Positions 53,466-63,571 of a stretch of 64,000 nt of DNA are shown in pieces. The notes beneath the pieces were generated by a model. The model worked only from the letters and a program-made list of their open reading frames with translations, was not told where the DNA came from and did no database searches. Position 1 is the stretch's first letter. Every line of letters starts with the position of its first letter. The position numbers and the translations under genes were made by a program. Source of the stretch: Arion vulgaris (taxonomy: Eukaryota > Mollusca > Gastropoda > Stylommatophora > Arionidae); the NCBI GenBank assembly GCA_020796225.1, contig CM036767.1, forward strand, positions 11,947,427 to 12,011,426, read 5' to 3'.

Positions 53466-53864
53466 CACTTCTCAGCAACGCATTGTAGCTTGTACTTGAT
53501 CTGAATCAAATAGTATGTGACCTTGTGCTTGTGTTATTACGCAGCGAGATCGTCCTGTAAAAGGTACATGCTCATCATTTTAGAATATCGTTTTCTTCAT
53601 CTCAGTGAGTTAGTGATTTTCACTGTTAAATTCCTGCGATATCAGGAACGGTGGACGTATAGATATGTTTGCAACAGCCATATTGCTAAGATCAGTCTAT
53701 TGTGGTCAATTGTCACATATTTCTGCTATGTTTTTCACACATAGCTGTTTGTATCATCAGACGTTATGAGTTTTGCCAAGACTTGACAAATCTGGTGCAA
53801 CCAAAAGCCTGCTTATGGGATGTATAATTTTTCCTTACAGATAATTTTGGCGCGATTTTTGAAA

Positions 53865-54025
53865 ACCAGTGTCTTGGACAGTGATATGTGCCAGTTATCA
53901 ATCTTGGATTTCCACCAGGAGTCATGTGTAGGCGTAATCACTGAGAGCAGTGTCTTGGACACTGCATATGTGCCAGTTATTAATCTTGGATTTCCACCAG
54001 GAGACATGTGTAGGCGCAATCACTG
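53865..54025. repeat. ~78 bp tandem duplication
   Basis: CAGTGTCTTGGACAGTGATA-TGTGCCAGTTATCAATCTTG-GATTTCCACCAGGAGTCATG occurs twice in a row. The degraded sibling at 50865-50935 has one unit. Confidence 0.85.
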
Positions 54026-54135
54026 AGATCCAGATCTTTTATTGTTCGTACGTATCTCATATCAGAATGTCCAGAAAATAGTATTTCGTAGCAACATTTC
54101 AGTTTTCATCTTCAATATTTTTATTTATGTTACTA

Positions 54136-54280
54136 TTAATTTGTTGTGTACCAAATGTCACACTACGTGACTTTAGGTTGGACGCCTTTTTATCAGGAGC
54201 CACACTAAATTGGCCTTTTTTAATTCTAAAAACAAATGGCTTGTAAAAACATGACTTTTTCCTGGTCCACTAAGAGTTAA
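54136..54280. mobile_element. TTAA-flanked MITE (right duplicon copy of 5457-5602)
   Basis: TTAA at 54136-54139 and 54277-54280, with GGTCCACTAAGAGTTAA on the right; the left terminal repeat is mutated (TTAATTTGTTGTGTACC). Confidence 0.75.
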
Positions 54281-54750
54281 TGTGCTATTGAATATAATAA
54301 TGTGATATTGAATATAATAATGTGCTATTGAATATAATAATGTGATATTGAATATAATAATGTGATATTGAATATAATAATGTGATATTGAATATAAGTG
54401 TTACAAAAGAGTCCTTCGTATATCATGGACAGAGAAGAGAACAAATAGATCTATCCAGAAAGAACTCAAAATCAAAGAAAACTAGCTAATGCTACAAATA
54501 AGAAAGAGAAAATTGAGATATTTCGGATATATAAAAAGGCACGAAGGTCTAGAGAAGACCATCATGAAGGAGGCATACCAGCAAAGAGAAGACGAGGAAG
54601 ACCACGGAGAAGATGGATTCAGGATGTAACTGATGGTTTGAACATGACGGCTGCAGAGGCATCTGGCCTATGAGAAAGAGAAATTCCGAAGGACTGTTGG
54701 GGTGGCAAAGTTCTGCTCAGGATAAGCTATTTGATGATAATGATGATTAA
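54281..54750 (+). mobile_element. RTE-like LINE 3' fragment with 20 bp array at its start
   Basis: 54283-54395 holds about six units of ATGTGATATTGAATATAATA, absent from the left copy. Then KRVLRISWTEKRTNRSIQKE-like post-RT sequence and a tail TTTGATGATAATGATGATT. Confidence 0.75.
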
Positions 54751-54869
54751 TATTAATTTTGTATTACTATTGCGATTGCCAGGCAGCCTTGTCGCGATCA
54801 TTGGTCAGATGCTCCCAACATATAGCAACGTTGGAGAGCACTGATATAAGAGTCTTAAGAAGAAGGGTT

Positions 54870-55670
54870 GACATAATTGCACCATCTTTTTACCCTATTT
54901 GACTTGACCCCTCTCCGAGGAAATGTCATGCCACATGCCGAGAGTATTGCATAAAGCACGAACGTTGTACCTCCGGCAAGAATCTTAGGGATCTCTGGAA
55001 AATATACACTCGTGAACAGAACGACGAGGTCGGAACACAAGGCAACGGTTTAACCACTTAGCCACACGGACCCCCGCCTCGCCAATAACACTCACAGTTT
55101 GTATAACTAACAAGACAATTCACGTTGTGTATTCCTACAAAAATGGCAAACTCAACAGATATTGTGACCTAATAATTGTTGTCAAGTTTTGAACCTGAAA
55201 ATCAGATAGTTATTTTGACCCCGTCCTTATCTTTTGTTGTTGATTTTTCTTACATCATGAACAATATACAGGCCATACTTGTAACGATATAACTTTCATA
55301 TATCGCAGGCCCACTATTAACACAGATATCTAAATTGTGTAAGAATTTTATATTTCGCAAGTGATAAGAAGTAATTACAGTCACAAGGACCAAAAAAAAG
55401 ATATGTTTATCTTCTTCGAACGCTCCATATTGCCCACTTATTAAACCAACCCCCATCCTGTGGGATTTGTATATGATCTGAACCTAAGAGCGATTGTACA
55501 TTGTGCTAGTTATGCACCTACAAGTAGGCCAGCATATCCGATTTATGCGATGCTTTTTATTTACTAGGTAGCTTCCTAGGTACTACATCAGTCCTCTTAC
55601 GACATGCCTTGTAGATCGCAGTGGTACAATTCTTAGCTTCCCTTGCGGGCCCCGGCACCACACGGGCGGA
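54870..55670 (-). mobile_element. SINE-A and SINE-B copies (minus), right duplicon
   Basis: 54870-55065 corresponds to 6090-6295, and 55405-55670 to 6640-6935. The spacer 55080-55400 is shared unique sequence (ACAGATATTGTGACCTAATA). Both SINEs predate the duplication. Confidence 0.65.
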
Positions 55671-55764
55671 AAGGTTCAAAGAGGGTGGATGGAGCTATCA
55701 GACAGTAGGCATAAGACACGACTTTCCGTTTTGTCTCGCGAGATCTAGTCTAAAATGGTCTAAA

Positions 55765-56460
55765 GGTGAAAGATTGACTTCAATGCACCGAGTTTCCACA
55801 TATGGCCCATCACGCTAGCAGAAGATTGCCAATGCCGTTACTGGCTATCCAGCGCAGAAAGATTGACTTCAACGGACCGAGTTTCCACATATGACTCCGT
55901 CCACGCTGGCAGAAAGATTGACTTCAATGGACCGAGTTTCCACATATGGCTCCGTCCACGCTAGCAGAAAGATTGACTTCAATGGACTGAGTTTCCACAT
56001 ATGGCTCCGTCCACGCTAGCAGAAAGATTGACTTCAATGGACCGAGTTTCCACATATGACTCCGTCCACGCTGGCAGAAAGATTGACTTCAATGGACCGA
56101 GTTTCCACATATGGCTCCGTCCACGCTGACAGAAAGATTGACTTCAATGAACCGAGTTTCCACATATGGCTCCGTCCACGCTAGCAGAAAGATTGACTTC
56201 AATGCACCGAGTTTCCACATATAGCTCCGTCCACGCTGGCAGAAAGATTGACTTCAATGGACCGAGTTTCCACATATGGCTCCGTCCACGTTGACAGAAA
56301 TGGAGCGATATCTACAGAGAGTGTTGTAAAAAGCACGAACTCCATAGTCCAGCAACAATCCTAGAGATCTCATGAACAAATGGTATATGTGACTCGGTCT
56401 GGATTCGAACTCACAACCTTCAGAACGACAGGGCAACGTCCTAACCACTTCGCCCTAGTT
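55765..56460 (-). repeat. SINE-A (minus) with a ~62 bp tandem array, ~9 units
   Basis: AAGATTGACTTCAATGGACC-GAGTTTCCACATATGGCTCC-GTCCACGCTAGCAG repeats from 55770 to 56300. The SINE body and tRNA-like head follow; the complement has TAGGGCGAAGTGGTTAGGAC and GTGAGTTCGAATCCAGACC. The left duplicon has three units (7015-7200). Confidence 0.92.
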
Positions 56461-57771
56461 TGAAATGAAAGATCTGACAATGATCTCATTTTGCTGGTCT
56501 GAGCCTGATACAGGTCAAACATTGATGTGATGCCCACAGAGAAGAAACATGTTTACGGGTCGGCGGAAAACATGTACCTCATTAATGACTACATAGAGGA
56601 ATCAGACATGGTCGTCGGTACGTTAAGTCAAGAGGGAAGGAAACAAGCGCAACAACATGGAAAATAGATATTTTTTATCAAACAGTTTTATATGAATATG
56701 GTTCTCTCCCTTTTCGTGTAGTAAACTAACAACAATTTTTTTTTCATTTTTGCACCTCCCTAGAAAAACTTATGTGCACGCCCATGGAATTAGGAATACT
56801 AAACAAAATATTATTGACAAGAAAAACAACGACGGCGAAGGACATTATTAATATTAAGAAAATCAAAACTATTTTAATTAGCAGAATAAGTGGGAACACT
56901 AAATTATATTTTTAAATAGAACGGAAATGAAAAGGTATCTTAGACCTAGCCTCCGATAGTCATAATATTAGAGGTGACTGTGCTTGGACATACAATAAAA
57001 GATGACGGAAAATGTGAAACGAAGATCAACAAAAGAATAATGATGTTCAATCGTTCTTTGTAAAAAAAAAACCTTTTGTTAAAACGTCGTCGTATCTTGT
57101 TTTTGTACTTCGAAAAAAACTACAGTAATTTGATTTTACATGTTTCGCCAAGACAAAGATACAACTGTAAGGCGAACATCAAGAAATGAACAGGCAGCTG
57201 TAGGTTAGAAGGTACACAAATTGTAGGAAATCCACTTCAGCCACCTTCTATATACGTGGATACAGCCACGGCCTTCTCTATAGACTCTCTTATTTACGAT
57301 GGCCGCGATACAGCACAGGCTGATGGTGGTGGTTTTTTTTTAAAAGTATGTCTGTTCTTTACTGCTAAACCTGACTACAAACTCTATGCTCAGAAAATGA
57401 TCAAGTAAAGCATTGCGACGCTGCAATGGGTTGCGTTGCTATCCACCACGGGCTTTCGATTAAATTATCTTGCAACAAAATTGCGGAAAGCTCATATTGA
57501 TGATAATGAATTATGATATTGTCCAAGTCTTTTTGTACATATTATAATATACAGTTTATATACCAGGCGTGAGAAAATTTGATATCATCATTTATATTAT
57601 GCCTTAAAAGTAATTTAATTTTAAGTAAAGTTTAAGTAATAAAACTCGTCGTTCATTGGAATGTCAACAATAACAAGTTATTTATGTTACTCTACTGTGG
57701 TCGTGGTTAACAACATAACATTAACATAACCATCGACAGTTGACTACACTAACTACATCACTGACAAAAAC
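56461..57771. other. Intergenic sequence shared with 7346-8349
   Basis: Colinear with the left copy with private indels (56650-56990 lacks a left counterpart). Contains the dispersed TTTCGCCAAGACAAAGATAC repeat at 57140. No coding frame supported. Confidence 0.4.
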
Positions 57772-57921
57772 ATGAACGTTCATTTGATAACGCGAATTGT
57801 CATCGTGGGAAAATTTGCGAGAAGTGGACATGTGTTGTTGCCCACAGATAAATTTAAAACTTGCTTTATCATACTTTATGCATCTATTTGCTTTGTGCTT
57901 TCAAATTCAAAATTGGTGAAG
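57772..57921 (+). other. Candidate 5' UTR exon of the threonine aldolase gene (right copy)
   Basis: The coding exon at 59657 begins with an acceptor, so an upstream leader exon is needed. A stretch ending GGTGAAG|GTAAAC at 57921 is conserved in the left copy as GTTGAAG|GTAAAT (8515), in otherwise diverging sequence. The exon start is arbitrary. An open frame starting at 57772 is probably incidental. Confidence 0.3.
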
Positions 57922-58629
57922 GTAAACGAGAATTTAGTTTTGTTTACAATTGAATTGTAGTTTGTAAAACACACTGACATGAGCACGTCGTTGTTTATTG
58001 TTACAAACACGTTTTACGTTTTAAATATTTCTATTACAATTACTGAAACTACTAACATACTTAACTATAATAATTATTATTAATTATTTGTGTTCTGTAA
58101 AGTGTATTGTTATCTCATATATAGTCATATATATTGAATTGTAATGTTTTTTGGGGGTAAAATTGAATTGATTTAAATCATCTGTTATTTGTATATTTGT
58201 CCAAAGTCTATCTTGTGATAAAGTAAGGGATTAATTTAAATGCTGGCATGACTGATAATATCATCATGGGGTTAGGGACTTTAATATTACAAACTTCAAT
58301 GGTGTGCATTTGTGGAAAATTATATATATATAAATAATATATATTATAAAAGTTCAGATAATATCGTTGTGCTGTCTCCACATCAAAAGAAGGCTGTAGT
58401 AATGGGTGAATCTTTAAATATTTTATTGTATTAAATAGTTTAATACAGCCTGTCCCTCACCGTCCTGGTAGGTAGACTGCTGTTTGTCCATGATGTTATA
58501 CTCCTATTATTTATATTGCTGTCTTTCTCTTGTCCATCTACCTTTCATTCTTTCTAGTATAGTCTTCAGCAGACTTTCCTATGTGTTTATTAGTTTTAAC
58601 AAAATATGTAAATGCTAAATAGCAATTTA

Positions 58630-58982
58630 GCGAAAAATAATGAATATAAAATGGAACGAATTAAGAAGTGATGAAATCAGAGAAATGTCTGGTCAACCAC
58701 TAGTAACAACTGTTATAAGAAAGAGAAGATGGAGATATGTTGGACACACATTGAGAAGAAATGATCAACGAATATCAAAGCAGGCATTGAAGTGGGGAGC
58801 AAAGGGTTTAAGAAAGAGAGGACGACCTAGGAAGACCCTGAAACGAACTTTGCTGAGAGAGGCAGGAAATATCGGTCTCAGTTCCATGGAGAAGATTGAG
58901 CGAGTTACCCAGGGTAGAGCGGTATGGAGAAATTACTTGCAAGCCTTATGTAACGTATAACGGTACTAGAGAAATTATTATA
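58630..58982 (+). mobile_element. LINE 3' end private to the right duplicon, 11 bp TSD
   Basis: ATAGCAATTTA flanks it at 58619-58629 and 58983-58993. The 353 bp insert encodes [40 protein letters not shown] and [20 protein letters not shown] in one open frame with a normal stop, then ACGTATAACGGTACTAGAG and TTATTATAA. The left copy (about 9770) has the empty site GATAGCAGTTTTGCTAAAT. Confidence 0.93.
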
Positions 58983-59125
58983 ATAGCAATTTAACTAAAT
59001 TAATAACATAATTGTCATCAAAATAAACTCTTTATTGACCAATAAAGGGGATCTAAGTGTATCAAGAATTGACCTCATTACACTAGAATTCCCCATATGA
59101 CTTGATCACTCCGCAGATATATCAT

Positions 59126-59433
59126 CTATATCCTCTTCGTGTCCCAATTGACACATACGGCTTCCACAAGAGATTTCCACTGTTGCCGTTCTGCTGCCTT
59201 TCTACCGTCTCCCACGTCAGGCCACACTCCTTCAACTCTCTCTGCACCGTTCTTCTCCATGTTTCCTTTGATGTCCAGGCCTTCTTTTCCCATTCACTGT
59301 CCGCCTGAGAGCTGTCCTAGCCAATGCCCCCACTGGCATACAACATACATGTCCAAACCATCTCTGTCTCTTAATGATAATGATGGTCTCTAAAGAGGCA
59401 CAGTCCATTCTTTCAAAAGCTCCTCATATGCAC
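59126..59433 (-). mobile_element. LINE 3' end private to the right duplicon, 9 bp TSD
   Basis: ATATATCAT is at 59117-59125 and 59434-59442. The minus strand encodes DGLDMYVVCQWGHWLGQLSG, VWPDVGDGRKAAERQQWKSL and related tail residues. It splits a SINE-A copy (59050-59530) that is uninterrupted in the left duplicon (9850-9995). Confidence 0.85.
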
Positions 59434-59656
59434 ATATATCATGCTACCTGATAAAAGTATTCCACAAAGCACATACTTCGTAGATCCAGCAGCATTCGTA
59501 ATGGATCTCCAGAAAACAATCGTCAATCAACAATCTCTTCTCAGGATACAGGACATGTTATTGTTATGAACCAATGTCCAGTTAACAGATCAATTCTCTT
59601 AAATAAGAAAATGTAATAGATTTTTACTAAATCTGTTGCTTCTTGATTTATTACAG

Positions 59657-59901
59657 TATGTCTGCAATGTGGAGGATCATTCAAGGTGTCTTCCTCGGCT
59701 ATCATAACCTACTGCTCTCACAGAGAGCCCTCACATTCACATCAGCATTTAAGTACCAGAATCGTCGCAGTTTGACATGTTCACCCTGTGTCGTTGATTT
59801 AAGGAGTGACACAATAACAAAACCTACTGAAAAGATGAGAGAAGCAATGAAAAATGCTGTTGTGGGAGATGATGTTTATGGTGAAGATCCAACAGTAAAT
59901 A
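59657..59901 (+). CDS. Threonine aldolase exon 1 (right copy)
   Basis: TTTATTACAG|T precedes the ATG, and AAATA|GTAAGT closes the exon in phase 1. It encodes the presequence-like N-terminus and [16 protein letters not shown] through GEDPTVN. The left copy at 10131-10375 has the same length but 16 base differences by my count. Confidence 0.85.
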
Positions 59902-62900
59902 GTAAGTATGAGATACTTAATTTTCTTTCTCTAATCTTGGGTTGTCACACTGTGTCACTTTGAGAAGAGGATTCTAGAACAAGCTTTTGGGTCCACTTCG
60001 TACATGGTGTCTTTCACTGCCTCTTTTATTTCTGTAGTCCACTTTTTGCGTGGATGACCTATTCTCTTTTATTCACTGAATTTAAGCAGCATTGCCAAGC
60101 AACAGCAGCAAATTATTTTTTTTTAATTTTGAGGTAGAAAAGATCAAGTGCCTGTTCTTTTGGAAATAGACAATAAAACTGAGATCTGGTGTTAAAGTTA
60201 AACACTTAAAATTACGGTGAAAAAAAAATAGTCTGTAAAGTCACCGCCCAGGTAAAAATCATTAACCAAATATTAAATAACATTCCTACAAATTTGCAGT
60301 CCATAAAATTACATTGGGAACCCTCACCTGTACTACAGAGTTCGTGCACTGCCGTTAAGATCTTCCTGTGTAAGAAAGAGGTCGGAGCGCACATTTATTC
60401 ACTGAAGTGCATTAAGGATGGTCTTATTAATCAGTCATTCATATTCTCATAATTAACTTATGATTTATGTTGGAAATAGTTAGCAGTAATTTCATTTTGT
60501 ACTTTACCAAATTTTTGTTCAATATTCCTTGAGTGGATACAGCAAAACACGTAAAAATAGCAATATAATTTTACAAATTACAAAAACAAGATACAGCGAC
60601 GTGTCGACCAAATGGCCTTTATCAAAAGGATACAAATAAGCGAAGAAATTCAGACTTCCTATACAAAAGACATCACATATACAGTCATGCGACAAATCTC
60701 TGACGACCCTATAATAAAAATATGTGACTACTTCTTTTTCTTTTGTCATCACACTGCTACCGGGTTGTTGCCCAGTGTCGTGGTTTATATGTGACTAAAA
60801 ACAAAATGTGAAAACTAGAAATGGAAAAAAGAAGATAAAACAATAATAATCGAATATATACAAAGCACATATACATTTAACAAATATACACATATGTTAT
60901 GGAGCATGAGAAGAGACAGTATTAAGAAGCATAGGAATGTAGTACATTGAGTTCATGAGGTCACAAGGTACCATGTAATGATATAAAATGATTTTCTAGA
61001 GAAAATCGACTCTGATCATCAAACATGATCGAACAACTGTGACCTGGATATCGTAAGCTCCCAAATGGTCAGTTTCATTGAAATGAGTGGCTACAGGAGT
61101 CACAAAAGTGGATAACAAAAGAACACAGAAGAGCAACCTTCATTGTTCAGTCGGAGTAGAGGTTTTGGAAAGAAAGTTATGAGAATAATGTATTTAACTC
61201 TTTCCTCAGAGCTTCAAGCAGTCATTTCAGAAATGTTAGGCAAAGAAGCTGCCCTCCTAGTGCCAACATGCACAATGGCAAATACTGCATCAGGTAGGTA
61301 GGATTATGATCTTTGTAGTTTTGTATGAAGTAAATATCATGTGGTTATGTTTTTTTATAATGATATTAAAGAAACAGTTTTATGCTCAGGAAAATGTCTA
61401 CACTTACCTAGACTAGCAAATAGATCATCTTGTTGAGGCAAGTAGATTAGCAAATAGATCGTTGAGGCAAGTAGATTAGCAAATAGATCATCTCGTTGAG
61501 GCAAGTAGACTAGCAAATAGATCATCTCGTTAAGGCAAGTAGACTAGCAAATAGATCATCTCGTTGAGGCAAGTAGACTAGCAAATAGATCATCTCGTTA
61601 AGGCAAGTAGATTAGCAAATAGATCATCTCGTTGAGGCAAGTAGACTAGCAAATAGTTCATCTTGTCGAGGCAACTAGTCTAGCCAAACCTGGTCACTGG
61701 CAACAAATGATAGAAGAAAACTAGTCACGACAGATGAAGTGTCAATGCAGAATGCTAGGTGTAACAAGCAGAGACTGGTTGAGAAATTAAGACATCCGGA
61801 AAAAAGTGGGTACAACATCAGTACTAGACTTCATCAAGAAATATAAAATTAAATGGTTCGCGCGTCAGCAATTACCAACAGACAGTGCACCTCAAAGAGC
61901 AATGCTGCTCCGATACAATGGGTACAAAGCAAAAGGCTGGCCACGCAAAAGATGGACCTCAAAGATAACAGAGGCGACGGAAGACAATATCTACGAAGTG
62001 CACACAAGGGCCCGTTTTAGAAATCTCTTCTGGACCTGACGCTGTGAGGCAAACAGGATTGGAGAAAAGAAAAAGAAAGATTAAAATAAATTTTTATTAG
62101 AAGTAGTATTTATTAGTTATCGATTTCTATTTTTGATCATTCTTCAGTTTTAGTTCACTGTAATGGAAGGTTTAATGAAGTGATTCTTGGAGAGGACTCC
62201 CATATGTATCTGTATGAGGTAGCTGGAATAGCACAGGTCAGTACCATTAGTCCGCGGTCCCTCTGAAATCTTATTGAAAATACAACACTTCTTTTTCTAC
62301 TTTCTCATTCGTTCTCATACTTCTGCTAGTTACATCAGGATGCAGTCTAGAGAACGGAGTTCATTGTGTCACAGTTTTCAGCACGAACTGTGGCATCTGC
62401 AACTTTCTGTCCACCACATCTGACTTCAGCGCAACCTTTTTTTGGGTACAGGATTAGTATCTCTCTTTTAAATCTCCACAAAGTTCGCAATACTTCTTGA
62501 TAGTTGTCTGTTCCCAGGGCCACCACGGGAAAGCAGTGTGGTGTCTTGGTCCGCTTTGTTCTTAGGCTGACCTTGATGTTAGCAGTCAACTATGAGTCAC
62601 CGACTGCTACAAGCCCATGCAGCTTGTGGCTAGTCCTCCCAATGGGGAACAAGCATCGGATCTCAAATATGACACAATAAATCCCATTCATGGTTTAGAA
62701 GCTACTTATAAAGTACATGTATAGGCATTATTCGTAATGCACTGACTTATTTCATTTCAAATAAGAAAATTTGCTTTGTGGAGGTTGTTAATTTCAGAGG
62801 TGTACGTGTTGTGTGGATAGTGTTATTGTCAGAGGTGTATATTCAGAGTGTACTCGCTGTGTGGAGATAAGCCAATGAACTGCAGTAATGCATGTGTAGT

Positions 62901-63571
62901 GCCGGGACCCGCAAGGGAAGCAAAGAATAGAAACACTGCGACCTACAAGGCATGTCGTAGGAGGCGACTGATGTAGGTCCTAGGGTAGCTACCTAATAAA
63001 TAAAAAGCTTCACAGAAATCGGATGTGCTGTCCTACTTGTAGGCACATAACTGGCACAATGTACAATTGCTCTTAAGCTCAGATCACATACAAATCACAC
63101 AGAGTGGTTAACAAGTGGTCGATATGGAGCGTTTGAAGAAGATATTCTCTTGTTGACACTGTGCAAGCATGTCTTGGTTAGAGATAATATTTGGCTAGAA
63201 CATATGATTAAAGAAATAGGTAACATTTACTTTTTTTAAAAATCTATTCTTTGATTCGGACAAATAATATTTTTGTGAAGTTTTTAAGTGTCAGATCTCT
63301 GCACATACAATATTGTTATATCAGTAAAGCTCTAATTTAAATATGCATGTGACTAACACCATTGGTTAATTTATAGTTTTTGCGACAGCTTGCAGGAATC
63401 CAGGGGTGCTCTGTGCCAAACCTGCCAGATGGCACTATGGATTTGGACAAAATAGAAGCAAAAATTCGTCCCCTGGATGATGACCATCAACCATTCACAA
63501 GGGCCATCTGTATAGAGAATACGCACAACAGATGTGGGGGCAAGGTCTTGCCTTTAGATTACATTCAGAAG
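59657..63571 (+). CDS. L-threonine aldolase-like PLP enzyme (right copy, exons 1-4, 3' end off the window)
   Basis: Four exons, 59657-59901, 61210-61293, 62148-62236 and 63389-63571, join in frame to about 200 codons. Family hallmarks: [62 protein letters not shown] and [19 protein letters not shown]. Threonine aldolases of this fold-type I family cleave threonine or allo-threonine to glycine and acetaldehyde using PLP; the His and Cys-Gly-Gly of ENTHNRCGG belong to the active-site region. The PLP lysine lies further downstream, outside this window. The N-terminal ~39 residues are basic, hydroxylated and free of acids, so mitochondrial targeting is possible. The ATG at 59658 follows an acceptor directly, so a 5' UTR exon is expected upstream (candidate ending at 57921). 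Confidence 0.85.
59902..60720. other. Aldolase intron 1 (right copy), first part
   Basis: 60290-60440 matches the CAAT-tailed repeat of 4195-4335 (GAGTTCGTGCACTGCCGTTA). 60535-60640 is one arm of the dispersed foldback repeat (CGACGTGTCGACCAAATGGC). Nothing else recognised. Confidence 0.45.
60731..60786 (-). mobile_element. 56 bp LINE 3' end insertion with 11 bp TSD
   Basis: ATATGTGACTA occurs at 60720-60730 and 60787-60797. The insert between is only the last 56 bp of the LINE family seen at 24145-24200 (minus; CACGACACTGGGCAACAACC ... GAAGAAG). An extreme 5' truncation. Confidence 0.88.
61210..61293 (+). CDS. Threonine aldolase exon 2 (right copy)
   Basis: The acceptor is TTTCCTCAG and the donor GTAGGT; 84 bp, phase 1 in and out. 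Encodes [20 protein letters not shown] and then TMANTAS. The T-x-x-N loop binds the cofactor phosphate in this fold family. Confidence 0.85.
61404..61676. repeat. ~34 bp minisatellite (AGCAAATAGATCATCTCGTTGAGGCAAGTAGACT), ~8 units
   Basis: Starts exactly where homology with the left duplicon ends. Lies in aldolase intron 2. Confidence 0.92.
61677..62090 (+). mobile_element. LINE 3' fragment in aldolase intron 2
   Basis: [19 protein letters not shown] and [37 protein letters not shown] and an AGAAAAAGAAAG end. 58 bp upstream of the exon 3 acceptor. Confidence 0.65.
62148..62236 (+). CDS. Threonine aldolase exon 3 (right copy)
   Basis: The acceptor is ATTCTTCAG and the donor GTCAGT; 89 bp, entering phase 1 and leaving phase 0. 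Encodes [20 protein letters not shown] and [10 protein letters not shown], the aromatic/His segment that stacks near PLP in the family. It is too short to stand out as an open frame. No counterpart exists in the left copy. Confidence 0.8.
62237..63388. other. Aldolase intron 3; unknown frame and a SINE-B
   Basis: 62347-62589 (minus) has an 80-codon frame ([57 protein letters not shown]) that looks protein-like but which I do not recognise; probably transposon-derived. 62905-63165 is SINE-B (plus) with GGACCCGCAAGGGAAGC and ATCACACAGAGTGGTTAAC. Confidence 0.5.
63389..63571 (+). CDS. Threonine aldolase exon 4 (right copy)
   Basis: Acceptor TTTTTGCGACAG, donor GTATGT; exactly 61 codons. Reads [39 protein letters not shown] and [20 protein letters not shown]. 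The ENTHN-x-CGG motif is diagnostic of the aldolase family. The next exon, with the catalytic lysine, is not in 63572-64000. Confidence 0.88.

Larger units (their letters stand above)
46000..61403. repeat. Right duplicon of the ~46-50 kb segmental duplication
   Basis: Direct-orientation partner of 560-15055. It contains the 5' end of the complete protease and exons 1-2 of the longer aldolase. Because aldolase exons 3-4 follow only here, this copy retains the ancestral right-hand context. Private features: LINE at 46080-46500, palindrome at 47223-47595, expanded SINE arrays, extra block at 50.5-53.4 kb, LINE at 58630. Confidence 0.8.

Noticed and set aside
57772..57960. Small protein starting at 57772
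   Set aside because: The frame is not kept in the left duplicon; the conserved feature is the donor-like site, so a UTR exon is preferred.
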